DNA of 64,000 nucleotides from contig NZ_CAMLJP010000011.1 of assembly GCF_946480385.1 (NCBI RefSeq), positions 1-64,000 on the forward strand, read 5' to 3'. The DNA comes from an uncultured Azospirillum sp. (GTDB lineage Bacteria; Pseudomonadota; Alphaproteobacteria; Azospirillales; Azospirillaceae). This document shows, piece by piece, positions 48,509-57,375 of this stretch; within the stretch, counting starts at the first letter, position 1, and every line of letters starts with the position of its first letter. The notes under the pieces are model-generated. The model did not search any database. It worked only from the letters and a program-made list of their open reading frames with translations, and was not told the origin of the DNA. The translations under genes and the position numbers were made by a program.

Positions 48509-49537
48509 ATGACCAGTCTGACCCGCCGCACGATGCTGAAGGCCATCGCCACCGCGCCCGCCATCGGGGCCGCCGGTGCCGTCATCGGCATGCCGCACAT
48601 CGCCCGCGCCGCCGAGTATGAGCTGAAATACGGCAACAACCTGCCGCTGACCCATCCGCTGAACATCCGCGCCCATGAGGCGGCGGAGCGCATCGCCAAG
48701 GAGTCCAACGGCAAGATCGAGGTCAAGATCTTCCCGAACAACCAGCTGGGCGGCGACACCGACATGCTGTCCCAGGTGCGCAGCGGCGGCCTGACCTTCT
48801 TCACGCCGTCGGCGCTGGTGATCGCCACACTGGTTCCGGTCGCCGCCATCAACGCGGTCGGCTTCGCCTTCTCCGACTACGATCAGGTGTGGAAGGCGAT
48901 GGACGGCAAGCTGGGGGCCCATGTCCGCAACGCCATCTCCAAGGTCGGGCTCTACGCCTTCGACAAGATGTGGGACAACGGCTTCCGCCAGATGACCAGC
49001 GGCGACAAGCCGATCAATTCCGCCGCCGACATGGACGGCCTGAAAATCCGCGTGCCGGTCAGCCCGCTCAGCATCGCCATGTTCAAGGGCCTGGGCGCGT
49101 CGCCGACCAGCCTGCAGTTCAGCGAGGTCTATTCGTCGCTGCAGACCCGGATCGTCGATGCGCAGGAAAACCCGCTGCCGATCATCCAGGTCGCCAAGCT
49201 GTTCGAGGTGCAGAAATACTGCTCGCTGTCGAACCACATCTGGGACGGCTTCTGGTTCATCGCCAACGGCCGCGCCTGGAAGGGCCTGCCGCCGGACATG
49301 CAGACCATCGTCGCCAACGCCATCAACGACGCCGGCATGGCACAGCGCGGCGACATCAAGGCGCTGAACCAGTCGGTTCGGGCCGATCTGGAATCGAAGG
49401 GTCTGACCTTCAACCAGCCGGCTCCCGACAGCTTCCGCGCCAAGCTGCGCGATAGCGGTTTCTACGGCGAATGGAAGGGCCGTTTCGGCGACGAGGCCTG
49501 GGGCCTGCTGGAGGAGGCGGTCGGCAAGCTAGCCTGA
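48509..49537 (+). CDS. TRAP transporter substrate-binding protein (DctP family)
   Basis: A 342-residue periplasmic protein. The N-terminus TRRTMLKAIATAPAIGAAGAV is a twin-arginine-like signal with cleavage near ARA-A. The DctP fold is seen in ELKYGNNLPLTHPLNIRAHEAAERIAKES, then VKIFPNNQLGGDTDMLSQVRSGGL, and in the GLKIRVPVSPLSIAMFKGLGA ligand strand, whose arginine normally binds the carboxylate of the substrate. A sugar acid is therefore a likely ligand. The permease follows 31 bases later. Confidence 0.92.
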   Translation: MTSLTRRTMLKAIATAPAIGAAGAVIGMPHIARAAEYELKYGNNLPLTHPLNIRAHEAAERIAKESNGKIEVKIFPNNQLGGDTDMLSQVRSGGLTFFTPSALVIATLVPVAAINAVGFAFSDYDQVWKAMDGKLGAHVRNAISKVGLYAFDKMWDNGFRQMTSGDKPINSAADMDGLKIRVPVSPLSIAMFKGLGASPTSLQFSEVYSSLQTRIVDAQENPLPIIQVAKLFEVQKYCSLSNHIWDGFWFIANGRAWKGLPPDMQTIVANAINDAGMAQRGDIKALNQSVRADLESKGLTFNQPAPDSFRAKLRDSGFYGEWKGRFGDEAWGLLEEAVGKLA

Positions 49538-49568
49538 TCGCCGACCCTTTCAAAACAGGTCCTGTCCG

Positions 49569-51485
49569 ATGAAGGAACCCCCCGCCATGTCCCACATGTC
49601 CGAACCGGTCCACGGTTACGTGGACACTCCCGGCGGCGTTGCCGCCGGAGGTGCGGCTTCGCTGCTGCGCAGGATCGACCGCGGCCTGTCCGTCGGGGTC
49701 GAGACCGTGGCGGGCCTTCTGGTGCTGATCGAGATCGTCGTGCTGCTGGCCGGCGTCACCGCCCGCTATCTGTTCCACACGCCGCTGGTGTGGTCGGACG
49801 AGCTGGCCTCCATCCTGTTCCTCTGGCTGTCGATGCTGGGCGCGGTGGTGGCGCTGCGCCGGGGCGAGCATATGCGGATGACCGGTCTGGTCAGCCGCGT
49901 CGGCCCGCAGGCGCGCAGCCTGCTGGAATGCATCGCCATCACCGCCCCCATCGCCTTCCTGGCGCTGGTGCTGTACCACGCCGTCGATTACGCGATGGAG
50001 GAACAGTTCATCACCACCCCGGCGATGGAGGTTTCCAACGCCTGGCGCGCCGCGGCGCTGCCGGTCGGGCTGGGGCTGATGCTGGTGGCGGCGCTGTTCC
50101 GGCTGCTGCGGGTCGCCCGGCCGCTGACCGCGCTGGCGGCGGTGCTGGTGACCGGCGCCATCGTCGCCGGTTTCTGGGTCGCCGGGCCAGTGTTCAAGCC
50201 GCTGGGACAGTTGAACCTCGTCATCTTCTTCGTCGGGCTGGTGGCGGCCAACGTCTTCGCCGGGGTGCCCATCGCCTTTTCCTTCGCGCTCGCCACCTTC
50301 GCCTATCTGGCGCTGACCACCTCCACGCCGCTGCTGGTGATGGTCGGCCGGCTGGACGAGGGGATGAGCCACCTGATCCTGCTGGCGGTGCCGCTGTTCG
50401 TCTTCCTCGGTCTGCTGATCGAGATGACCGGCATGGCCCGCGCGATGATCCAGTTCCTGGCCAGCCTGCTGGGCCATGTGCGCGGCGGCCTGTCCTATGT
50501 GCTGATCGGCGCGATGTATCTGGTCTCCGGCATCTCCGGCTCGAAGATCGCCGACATGGCGGCCATCGCCCCGGTGCTGTTCCCGGAGATGAAGAAGCGT
50601 GGCGCCCCTCCCGGCGATCTGGTGGCGCTGCTGTCGGCGACCGGGGCGCAGACCGAGACCATTCCGCCCAGCATCGTCCTTATCACCATCGGCTCGGTCA
50701 CCGGCGTGTCGATCGCAGCGCTGTTCACCGGCGGCATGCTGCCGGGCGTGGTTCTGGGCGCCTGCCTGTGCTTCGTCGTCTGGCGGCGCTACCGCCGTGA
50801 GGATCTGAGCCATGTCGAGCGCACCCCGCGGCGCGAGATCGCCCGGCTTGCCATGGTGGCGCTGCCCGCCATCCTGCTGCCCTTCGTCATCCGCGCCGCG
50901 GTGGTCGAGGGCATCGCGACGGCGACCGAGGTTTCGACAATCGGCATCGCTTACTCCACCGTGGTCGGGCTGCTGATCTACCGCCAGTTCGACTGGCGCC
51001 GGCTGAAGCCGATGCTGATCGAGACGGCGTCGCTGACCGGGGCGATCATCTTCATCGTCGGCTGCGCCACCTCGATGGCCTGGGGTCTGACCCAGTCCGG
51101 CTTCTCGTCCGATCTGGCCCGCTTCATGGCCGGCATCCCCGGCGGCGCATATGGCTTCCTCGCCATCTCCATCGTCGCCTTCATCATCCTGGGCAGCGTG
51201 TTGGAGGGCATCCCCGCCATCGTGCTGTTCGGCCCGCTGCTGTTCCCCATCGCCCGCGCCGCCGGGGTGCACGAGGTGCACTATGCGATGGTCGTCATCT
51301 TCGCCATGGGCATCGGCCTGTTCGCCCCGCCCTTCGGCGTCGGCTATTACGGCGCCTGCGCCATCAGCAAGGTCAATCCCGACGATGGCCTGAAGCATAT
51401 CTGGGGCTATGTCGGCGCGCTGCTGGTCGGGCTGGTGATCGTCGCCGCCATTCCCTGGATTTCGACCGGCTTTCTGGCGCGCTGA
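49569..51485 (+). CDS. TRAP transporter fused small and large permease (DctQM)
   Basis: A 638-residue membrane protein. Residues about 25-185 are a DctQ small subunit (four helices, including WSDELASILFLWLSMLGAVVALRRGEHMRM). Residues about 200-638 are a DctM large subunit with GVPIAFSFALATFAYL, GMARAMIQFLASLLGHVRGGLSYVL and GSKIADMAAIAPVLFPEMKKRG. Fusion of the two subunits is known in the family. With the preceding binding protein it forms a sodium-driven uptake system. Confidence 0.92.
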   Translation: MKEPPAMSHMSEPVHGYVDTPGGVAAGGAASLLRRIDRGLSVGVETVAGLLVLIEIVVLLAGVTARYLFHTPLVWSDELASILFLWLSMLGAVVALRRGEHMRMTGLVSRVGPQARSLLECIAITAPIAFLALVLYHAVDYAMEEQFITTPAMEVSNAWRAAALPVGLGLMLVAALFRLLRVARPLTALAAVLVTGAIVAGFWVAGPVFKPLGQLNLVIFFVGLVAANVFAGVPIAFSFALATFAYLALTTSTPLLVMVGRLDEGMSHLILLAVPLFVFLGLLIEMTGMARAMIQFLASLLGHVRGGLSYVLIGAMYLVSGISGSKIADMAAIAPVLFPEMKKRGAPPGDLVALLSATGAQTETIPPSIVLITIGSVTGVSIAALFTGGMLPGVVLGACLCFVVWRRYRREDLSHVERTPRREIARLAMVALPAILLPFVIRAAVVEGIATATEVSTIGIAYSTVVGLLIYRQFDWRRLKPMLIETASLTGAIIFIVGCATSMAWGLTQSGFSSDLARFMAGIPGGAYGFLAISIVAFIILGSVLEGIPAIVLFGPLLFPIARAAGVHEVHYAMVVIFAMGIGLFAPPFGVGYYGACAISKVNPDDGLKHIWGYVGALLVGLVIVAAIPWISTGFLAR

Positions 51486-51521
51486 CGCCAACCGTTTTCC
51501 CTCTTATCCGGAGTTCCTTCA

Positions 51522-52061
51522 ATGAGCCGATTCTTCGGCCAGATCCGTCAGGCTGGCTACGTCGTGCGCGACATCGAGGCCGCCATGGACTATTGGAGCC
51601 GCACGCTCGGCATCGGTCCCTGGTTCTACAACGAGCGGGTTCCGATCCGGAACTACACCTACCGCGGCGAATCCTACGAGGTTCACAATTCGGTGGCGCT
51701 GGCGAACTCCGGGCCGTTGCAGATGGAGCTGATCCAGACCCGCAACGACGCGCCGTCGATGTATCGCGACTTTCTGCAGGCGGGGAACACCGGGTTGCAG
51801 CATGTCGCCTATTGGACCGAGGATTACGACGCCGACCTGGAACGGCTGCTGGGCCAGGGCTTCAAGCCGGTGATGAGCGGCGAGGTCGGCGAGAAGGGGC
51901 GGTTCATCTATTTCGACACCGAATACCATCCAGGCACTGTGATCGAGCTGTCGGAGGTCGCCGGGCCGAAGGGCAAGATGTTCGACCTGATCCGCGAGGC
52001 GTCGATGGGGTGGGACGGGTCCGATCCGGTGCGGCCGTTTCCGGATTTGAGCAAGCTGTAA
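51522..52061 (+). CDS. VOC-family (glyoxalase-fold) protein
   Basis: A 179-residue protein with two beta-alpha-beta-beta-beta modules. QAGYVVRDIEAAMDYWSRTLGIGPW opens the first; a metal-site glutamate may lie in LQMELIQ, and LQHVAYWTEDYDADLERL with VIELSEV gives a histidine and a glutamate for the second half. The family includes epimerases, isomerases and dioxygenases. In this operon an epimerase or tautomerase step before the RuBisCO-like protein is plausible, but the reaction is not known. Confidence 0.85.
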   Translation: MSRFFGQIRQAGYVVRDIEAAMDYWSRTLGIGPWFYNERVPIRNYTYRGESYEVHNSVALANSGPLQMELIQTRNDAPSMYRDFLQAGNTGLQHVAYWTEDYDADLERLLGQGFKPVMSGEVGEKGRFIYFDTEYHPGTVIELSEVAGPKGKMFDLIREASMGWDGSDPVRPFPDLSKL

Positions 52062-52073
52062 GGGGCGGCCACC

Positions 52074-53354
52074 ATGCACGCCGACCGCATCGAAGCAACC
52101 TATCTGATCGAAACCCCCCTCGCCCCGGCCAAGGTGGCGGAGGTGATGGCGGGGGAGCAGTCCTGCGGCACCTTCACCCGCGTCCATGGCGAAACCGACG
52201 ATCTGCGCGCCCGCGCCCGCGCCATCGTCGAATCCGTCGAGAAGCTGGACGTCGCCGACACCCCTGCCCTGCCGAACACATGGCTGGAGCGCCAGCGCAA
52301 TCCAGGGCCCTGGCAGCGGGCGCGCGTCACCATCTCCTTCCCCACCGCCAACATCGGGGCGAACCTGCCGACGCTGGCCGCAACGGTGGCGGGCAACCTG
52401 TATGATCTGGGCGAGGTGACAGGGCTGCGGCTGGAGTCTTTGCGCATTCCGCAGGCCTACCGCACGCAGTTCGACCTGCCGCGCCACGGCGTCGCCGGCA
52501 CGCGGCGGCTGACCGGGGTGGCGGACGGGCCGCTGGTCGGCTCCATCATCAAGCCGAATGTCGGGCTGTCGGCGGAGGAGACCGGCGAGCTGGTCGGCAC
52601 GCTGTGCGCCGCCGGGCTGGACTTCATCAAGGACGACGAGATCTGCGCCGACCCGGCCCATGCGCCGCTGGCCCAGCGCATCCCCGCCGTGATGGACCGG
52701 GTGCGCCGCCACCAGGACCGCACCGGCAAGCCTGTGATGGTCGCCTTCAACATCACCGACGAGACCGACGCCATGCGCCGCCACGCCGATCTGGTGGAGC
52801 GCGAGGGCGGGTCCTGCATCATGGTCAGCCTGAACTGGTGCGGCCATTCGGCGGTGCAGACCCTGCGCCGGCACAGCGGGCTGGTGCTGCACGGCCACCG
52901 AAACGGCTTCGGCGCGCTGTCGCGCCATCCGCTGCTGGGCATCGGCTTCGACGCTTATCAGGCGCTGTGGCGGCTGGCGGGGGTGGACCACATGCATGTG
53001 CACGGGTTGAACGGCAAGTTCGCCCAGCCGGACGAGGAGGTGATCGAGGGGGCACGGGCCTGTCTGGCGCCGCTGGCGGCGGATGCGGCGGACGGTGCCG
53101 ACGCCGTGATGCCCGCCTTCTCGTCGGGCCAGTGGGCCGGCACGGTGCCGGTCACCTGGGAGGCGGTGGGGACGGCGGACCTGATGTTCATGTCCGGCGG
53201 CGGCATCATGGCCCATCCCGACGGCCCGGCGGCCGGCGTGTTGAGCATCCGGCAGGCCTGGGATGCCGTGCGGGCCGGGCGCACGCTCGACGATGCGGCG
53301 AGGGAGCTGCCGGAGCTGCGGCGGTCGCTGGACTTCTTCGGGAAGAAGGGCTGA
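52074..53354 (+). CDS. RuBisCO-like protein (form IV)
   Basis: A 426-residue protein of the RuBisCO superfamily, shorter than CbbL. Retained residues are Lys160 in IIKPNVGLS (KPN replaces the RuBisCO KPK), Lys186, Asp188 and Glu189 in GLDFIKDDE (carbamate and metal site), His275-Arg276, Lys315 in loop 6 (HGLNGKFAQPDEE) and Ser374-Gly375 in FMSGGGIMAHPDG. The second lysine of KPK and the longer loop 6 are changed, so RuBP carboxylation is unlikely. In D-apionate degradation a RuBisCO-like protein works with a DUF1537 kinase on 3-oxo-isoapionate-4-phosphate (OiaX/OiaK). The same pairing here suggests a related acid-sugar reaction. No methionine-salvage genes are present, arguing against a DK-MTP-1-P enolase. 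Confidence 0.92.
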   Translation: MHADRIEATYLIETPLAPAKVAEVMAGEQSCGTFTRVHGETDDLRARARAIVESVEKLDVADTPALPNTWLERQRNPGPWQRARVTISFPTANIGANLPTLAATVAGNLYDLGEVTGLRLESLRIPQAYRTQFDLPRHGVAGTRRLTGVADGPLVGSIIKPNVGLSAEETGELVGTLCAAGLDFIKDDEICADPAHAPLAQRIPAVMDRVRRHQDRTGKPVMVAFNITDETDAMRRHADLVEREGGSCIMVSLNWCGHSAVQTLRRHSGLVLHGHRNGFGALSRHPLLGIGFDAYQALWRLAGVDHMHVHGLNGKFAQPDEEVIEGARACLAPLAADAADGADAVMPAFSSGQWAGTVPVTWEAVGTADLMFMSGGGIMAHPDGPAAGVLSIRQAWDAVRAGRTLDDAARELPELRRSLDFFGKKG

Positions 53355-53359
53355 GGATC

Positions 53360-54655
53360 ATGGCTCGTCCGAGGCTCGGCTGGTACGGCGACGACTTCAC
53401 CGGGGCGACCGACACGCTGGCCGCCCTGGCGAAGGCCGGGCAGCGGGCACTGCTGTTCCTCGACGTGCCGGACGTCGCCCGGTTGGGGCTAGCCGGGCTG
53501 CTCGACGCCGTCGGCATCGCCGGGGCGGCGCGCAGCATGGCGCCGGACGCGATGCGGGCGGAGCTGGAACCGGTCGGCCGCTTCTTCGCCGGGCTGGGCG
53601 TGCCGGTGATGCACTATAAGTGCTGCTCCACCTTCGACAGCGCGCCCCAAGTCGGCAGCATCGGCGAGGCGGTGCGGACTCTGGCGCCGCATTTCCCCAA
53701 CCGCTTCCGGCCGGTGGTGGGCGGGCAGCCGAACATCGGGCGCTATTGCCTGTTCAGCACGCTGTTCGCCGCAGCGGGCACCGGCGGCACGGTGCATCGC
53801 ATCGACCGCCACCCGACGATGAGCGTCCATCCCGTCACCCCGATGGCGGAGGCCGACCTGCGCCGCCACCTCGCGGCGCAGGGGATGGAGGGGATGGCGG
53901 CGCTGCATTTTCCGGATTATGCGCTGGACGACGACGCGCTGGACTGCCGGATGGACCGGCTGCTGGCGGAGGGAGCGGCGGCGGTGCTGCTGGACGTGTC
54001 GCGCGACGAGGATCTGGCGACCGTCGGGCGGCTGATCTGGGAGCGGGCGGAGCGCGAGCCGTTGTTGGCGGTAGGGCCGAGCAGCGTGGCGCAGGCGCTG
54101 GTCGCGCATTGGAGCGTCGGCTCCGGGGCTCTGACGGAAGAGGTGCCGCTGGGTGCGGCGGACACGCCGGTGTTCGTGATGGCAGGCAGCCTGTCTCCGG
54201 TGACTCGGCGGCAGGTCGAGGCGGCGAGGTCCTACACGCGCATCCAAGCCGATGCGGCGGCGCTGTGCGCGGATGCCGGCTATGCGGAAACGCTGTTGGG
54301 AGAGGTGGCGGCGTCGCTGCGCGCCGGGCGCCACACGCTGGTCTGGACCGCGCCGGCGGACGCGGGAAAAGCGGACACCGCCCAGGCCGGGCGGGTCGCG
54401 GCGGCGACGGCGGACTTCGTCGCGGCGGTGCTGCGGAGCTTGCGGGTGCGCCGGGTCGGGATCGCGGGTGGGGATACGTCCAGCCTCGCGGTGCGGGCGC
54501 TGGGGTGCTGGGGGTTGTCCTACCGCTGCACGCTGGCGCCGGGCGTCACCGTCAGCCGCACCCATGCCGACGATCCGGCGGTCGACGGGCTGGAGCTGAT
54601 GCTGAAGGGCGGGCAGATGGGCGGCGACGATCTGTTCGAGCGGTTGCTGGGGTAG
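53360..54655 (+). CDS. DUF1537 four-carbon acid sugar kinase family protein
   Basis: A 431-residue kinase. The ATG at 53360 is five bases after the RuBisCO-like stop and gives the family start MARPRLGWYGDDFTGATDTL. Other markers are HYKCCSTFDSAPQVGSIGEAV, VGGQPNIGRYCLFSTLFAA (substrate domain), an AVGPSSVAQAL segment, and the ATP-binding C-terminal GIAGGDTSSLAVRALG...KGGQMGGDDLF. Family members phosphorylate erythronate, threonate, 3-oxo-tetronate or 3-oxo-isoapionate. Adjacency to a RuBisCO-like protein favours an oxo-isoapionate-type substrate. Confidence 0.92.
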   Translation: MARPRLGWYGDDFTGATDTLAALAKAGQRALLFLDVPDVARLGLAGLLDAVGIAGAARSMAPDAMRAELEPVGRFFAGLGVPVMHYKCCSTFDSAPQVGSIGEAVRTLAPHFPNRFRPVVGGQPNIGRYCLFSTLFAAAGTGGTVHRIDRHPTMSVHPVTPMAEADLRRHLAAQGMEGMAALHFPDYALDDDALDCRMDRLLAEGAAAVLLDVSRDEDLATVGRLIWERAEREPLLAVGPSSVAQALVAHWSVGSGALTEEVPLGAADTPVFVMAGSLSPVTRRQVEAARSYTRIQADAAALCADAGYAETLLGEVAASLRAGRHTLVWTAPADAGKADTAQAGRVAAATADFVAAVLRSLRVRRVGIAGGDTSSLAVRALGCWGLSYRCTLAPGVTVSRTHADDPAVDGLELMLKGGQMGGDDLFERLLG

Positions 54656-54656
54656 G

Positions 54657-54678
54657 CCCCCTCCCCTTGGGGAGAGGG
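54657..54678. terminator. Hairpin between the DUF1537 kinase and convergent RidA genes
   Basis: CTCCC and GGGAG arms with outer CCC/GGG pairing form a stable hairpin just after the kinase stop. There is no T-run, so it is at best a weak or rho-assisted terminator. Its CTCCC...GGGAGAGGG core resembles the arms of the inverted repeat at 62849-63000. Confidence 0.4.
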
Positions 54679-54694
54679 CGTTCCACCGTCGCGA

Positions 54695-55042
54695 TCACAC
54701 GGCCGCAGTGACGACCACTTCGATCTTGATCTCCGGGGCGCCGAGGTCGGCGACGCCGATGGTGGCGCGGGCGGGGAGGTCGTTGCCGTCCAGCCAGGAC
54801 AGCCAGGCGTCGTTCATTTCGTTCTTCAGGCTCATGTCGGTGATGAACAGCTGGGCGGACAGCAGCTTGGTCTTGTCGCTGCCGGCCATCGCCAGCACCT
54901 GGTCGAGCTTGCCGCAGATCTGCGTGACCTGGCCGCCCATGCCGACGCTGACGTCGTCGGCGATGATGCCGCCGAGATAGGCCGTGCCGTTGTTGACGAC
55001 GACGCGGTGCATGATCTTGGTCTTCTCGATGCGCTTGATCAC
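54695..55042 (-). CDS. RidA-family enamine/imine deaminase
   Basis: A 115-residue member of the YjgF/YER057c/UK114 family. It has NGTAYLGGIIADD, then QVTQICGKLDQVLAMAGSDKTKLLSAQLFITDM, and ends near GAPEIKIEVVVTA. The catalytic arginine position of RidA (R105 in NPxRAxV contexts) is seen here as LPARATIGVADL, so the arginine is present. These proteins hydrolyse reactive imines made by amino-acid oxidases. It is the last gene of the minus-strand oxidase operon. Confidence 0.9.
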   Translation of the reverse strand: MIKRIEKTKIMHRVVVNNGTAYLGGIIADDVSVGMGGQVTQICGKLDQVLAMAGSDKTKLLSAQLFITDMSLKNEMNDAWLSWLDGNDLPARATIGVADLGAPEIKIEVVVTAAV

Positions 55043-55074
55043 GGGGAACTGCTCCTTGGTTTTTAAAAAGGAAC

Positions 55075-55842
55075 TCAGGGGGTGATGGAGAAATCGACGT
55101 AGCGGGCGCCGATGCGGGCCAGCGTGCCGTCCTGCACGACCGCGCGGATCGCTTCGTCGAAGGACTGCTTCAGCGCGGTGTCCTCCTTGCGCAGGCCGAC
55201 GCCGATGCCGGGGCCGAACACCTCGGCGTCGATCACCGGCTGGCCGACCAGCTTGACCGACTTGCCGCCGTCACCCTTCACCCAGTCCGATGCGGTGGCG
55301 CCGGTGGTGATGGCGGCGTCGAGCCGCCCGGCCTTCAGGTCGGCCAGCAGGTTGGACGCGGTGTCGTAGGTCTTCAGCGTCGCCTCGCTGCCGAGATGCT
55401 TCTCGACATAGCGGGAATGGGTGGTGGAGACCTGGGCGCCAATGGTCTTGCCGCGGAGGCTGGCCGGCGAGCCGTCGATGGCGGAGTTGGCCGGCGCGAC
55501 GAAATAGGCCGGCACCACCATGTAGGGGACGGAGAAGCCGATGGCCTTCGCCCGCTCCGGCGTGATGTTCATCGTCGCCATGATGGCGTCGTACTTCTTC
55601 GCCAGCAGCCCCGGAATGATGCCGTCCCATTCCTGCGCCACGACGGTGCAGGGACGCTTCATCCGCTCACACAGCGCATTGGCGAGGTCGACCTCCAGCC
55701 CCGCCACCTTGCCGTCGGGCTGGGTGAAGTTGAAGGGCGGGTAGGCGCCCTCGGTGGCGATGCGGACGGGCTCCTGCGCTGCGGCGACGCCGCCGGACGC
55801 AAGCAAGAGGAGGGCGGCAACGCCCAAGGTGAGGCGCTTCAT
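55075..55842 (-). CDS. Amino-acid ABC transporter substrate-binding protein
   Basis: A 255-residue periplasmic protein with a signal peptide ending AAA-Q (MKRLTLGVAALLLLASGGVA at the start). The SBP_bac_3 fold is clear: VRIATEGAYPPFNFTQPDGKVAGLEVDLA, EWDGIIPGLLAKKYDAIMATMNITPERAKAIGFS and an ARYVDFSITP end. Basic amino acids and opines are common ligands of this group. The permease and ATPase genes are not adjacent, so it must use a transporter encoded elsewhere. Confidence 0.9.
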   Translation of the reverse strand: MKRLTLGVAALLLLASGGVAAAQEPVRIATEGAYPPFNFTQPDGKVAGLEVDLANALCERMKRPCTVVAQEWDGIIPGLLAKKYDAIMATMNITPERAKAIGFSVPYMVVPAYFVAPANSAIDGSPASLRGKTIGAQVSTTHSRYVEKHLGSEATLKTYDTASNLLADLKAGRLDAAITTGATASDWVKGDGGKSVKLVGQPVIDAEVFGPGIGVGLRKEDTALKQSFDEAIRAVVQDGTLARIGARYVDFSITP

Positions 55843-55868
55843 GGCAGGCTCCGGCAGGTGGGAAGGGG

Positions 55869-56231
55869 TCAGCGCGCGGCGACGACGACGATCTCGACCA
55901 GGATCGACGGGTCGGCCAAGCGGGCCTCCACCGTCGCGCAGGCCGGCGGGTTGACCTTGTCGACCCAGGCGTCCCAGGCGGCGTTCATCTCCGGGAAGGT
56001 GGCGATGTCGGCCAGATAGACGGTCGCGGTCAGGATGCCGCTCTTCGACGTGCCGGCCTCGGCCAGCAGGGCGTCGATCTGGCGCAGCACGTCGCGGGTC
56101 TGCGCCTCCACCGTGGTGGAACCATCGTCGACGATCTGGCCGGCGAGATAGACGGTGTCCTTGTGAATCACCATGTCGCAGAGGCGCGGGGTCGGGTGGA
56201 AGCGCTGGATCGTCACGGGATGATTCTCCAA
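55869..56231 (-). CDS. RidA-family enamine/imine deaminase
   Basis: A 120-residue RidA-type protein starting behind TTTGGAGAATC. Motifs are DTVYLAGQIVDD, a TRDVLRQIDALLAEAGTSKSGILTATVYLADI helix-strand pair, and PACATVEARLADPSILVEIVVVA; the catalytic arginine would be in VEARLAD, shifted from the usual RAxV, so the activity may differ. It is three bases after the DadA-like gene. The second RidA of the operon is only about a third identical by eye. Confidence 0.88.
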   Translation of the reverse strand: MENHPVTIQRFHPTPRLCDMVIHKDTVYLAGQIVDDGSTTVEAQTRDVLRQIDALLAEAGTSKSGILTATVYLADIATFPEMNAAWDAWVDKVNPPACATVEARLADPSILVEIVVVAAR

Positions 56232-56234
56232 AGG

Positions 56235-57362
56235 TCAGGCGGCGAAGCGGCCGATGCGGAAGGGGGCGATGGGCAGGTCGGTGGACCCGGCGGTGATGAG
56301 GTCGGCGGTGATGCGCCCGACGATGGGGCCGAGCTGGAAGCCGTGCGCCGAGAAGCCGAAGGAATGGTAGAGGTCCGGTTCGGTGCCGCTGGGGCCGATC
56401 ACCGGGATCTGGTCCGGCATCCGCGCCTCGATCCCCGCCCAGGAGCGGACGATGGTGGCGCCGCGCATGCACGGGAACAGGTCCCACACCGTACGGGCAT
56501 TGACCGATACCTGCGAGAAATCCAGCTCCGTCCGGTTCTCGTCGCGCACCGCCCGGCCGAGCAGGCCGCCGCCGATCAGCACGGTGCCGTTGGGGAACTG
56601 CTTGAAGGACAGGGTGCGTCCGGTGGCGCCCACCACCGGCTTGATGAAGGGGGCGACGCGGGCGGTGATCATCAGCATCGGCGCGATGACCTCCAAGGGC
56701 ACCGGCTCCCCCACTTGGGCTGCGATGCGGTCGGCCCAGGCGCCGGCGGCGTTGACCACGATCGGCGCCTCGAAGCGGTTGCCGTCGGCGGTCTCGACGG
56801 TCCACAGGCCGCCCCGGCGGGCCAGCCGGGTGACGGCGCCGCCTTCCTGAAAGCGGGCGCCGAGCGCGATGGCCTTGCGGCGGAAGGCGAAGGTGGTGCG
56901 GAAGGGGATCGCCGCGCCGTCGCCGCGCGACACCAGGGCGCCGACGCAATGGTCGGCGATGGCCGGCACCAGCGAGCGCAGTTCCTCCTGCCCGATCACC
57001 TCCTCGTGGGTGAAGCCGAGCGCATTGAGTTCGGCGACGCGGGCGCGCACCGTCTCAAGCTCCGCCTCCGTCTCCGCCACCTTGATCTGGCCGTGGCTTT
57101 CGAAGCCGCAATCGTCGTCCACCAGATCGCGGATGCCGTGCCATAGCGCCATCGAGGCGACGGACAGCGGCACCTCCGCGACATGACGACCGAGCTGGCG
57201 CACGCCGCCCGCATTGACGCCGGAGGCGTGGCGGGCGACATGGTCCTTTTCCAGAACCAGCACGCGCACGCCGCGCATCGACAGGTGCAGCGCGGCCGAG
57301 CAGCCGTGCAGGCCGCCGCCGATGACGATGACATCCGAACGTGGAGAGGCGCTTGCGGTCAT
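56235..57362 (-). CDS. FAD-dependent amino-acid/amine oxidase (DadA family)
   Basis: A 375-residue flavoprotein. The dinucleotide-binding motif is VIVIGGGLHGCSAALHLSMRGVRVLVLEKD at residues 11-40, followed by ASGVNAGGVRQLGRH. The DAO-family substrate domain includes VNAAGAWADRIAAQVG and a C-terminal SFGFSAHGFQLGPIVGRI that closes the FAD site. It is related to glycine, sarcosine and D-amino-acid oxidases or dehydrogenases. It sits 13 bases after the HcnB-like gene and may be an independent enzyme or an alternative catalytic subunit. Confidence 0.9.
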   Translation of the reverse strand: MTASASPRSDVIVIGGGLHGCSAALHLSMRGVRVLVLEKDHVARHASGVNAGGVRQLGRHVAEVPLSVASMALWHGIRDLVDDDCGFESHGQIKVAETEAELETVRARVAELNALGFTHEEVIGQEELRSLVPAIADHCVGALVSRGDGAAIPFRTTFAFRRKAIALGARFQEGGAVTRLARRGGLWTVETADGNRFEAPIVVNAAGAWADRIAAQVGEPVPLEVIAPMLMITARVAPFIKPVVGATGRTLSFKQFPNGTVLIGGGLLGRAVRDENRTELDFSQVSVNARTVWDLFPCMRGATIVRSWAGIEARMPDQIPVIGPSGTEPDLYHSFGFSAHGFQLGPIVGRITADLITAGSTDLPIAPFRIGRFAA

Positions 57363-57375
57363 CGGGCGCCTCCGG

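Noticed and set aside
49410..51491. A 693-codon open frame on the minus strand
   Set aside because: It is antisense to the TRAP permease and rich in Q, H, D and G without domains.
52074..53354. A second true RuBisCO, or a methionine-salvage enolase (MtnW)
   Set aside because: The KPK motif is changed and loop 6 altered, there is no small subunit, and no methionine-salvage genes are nearby.
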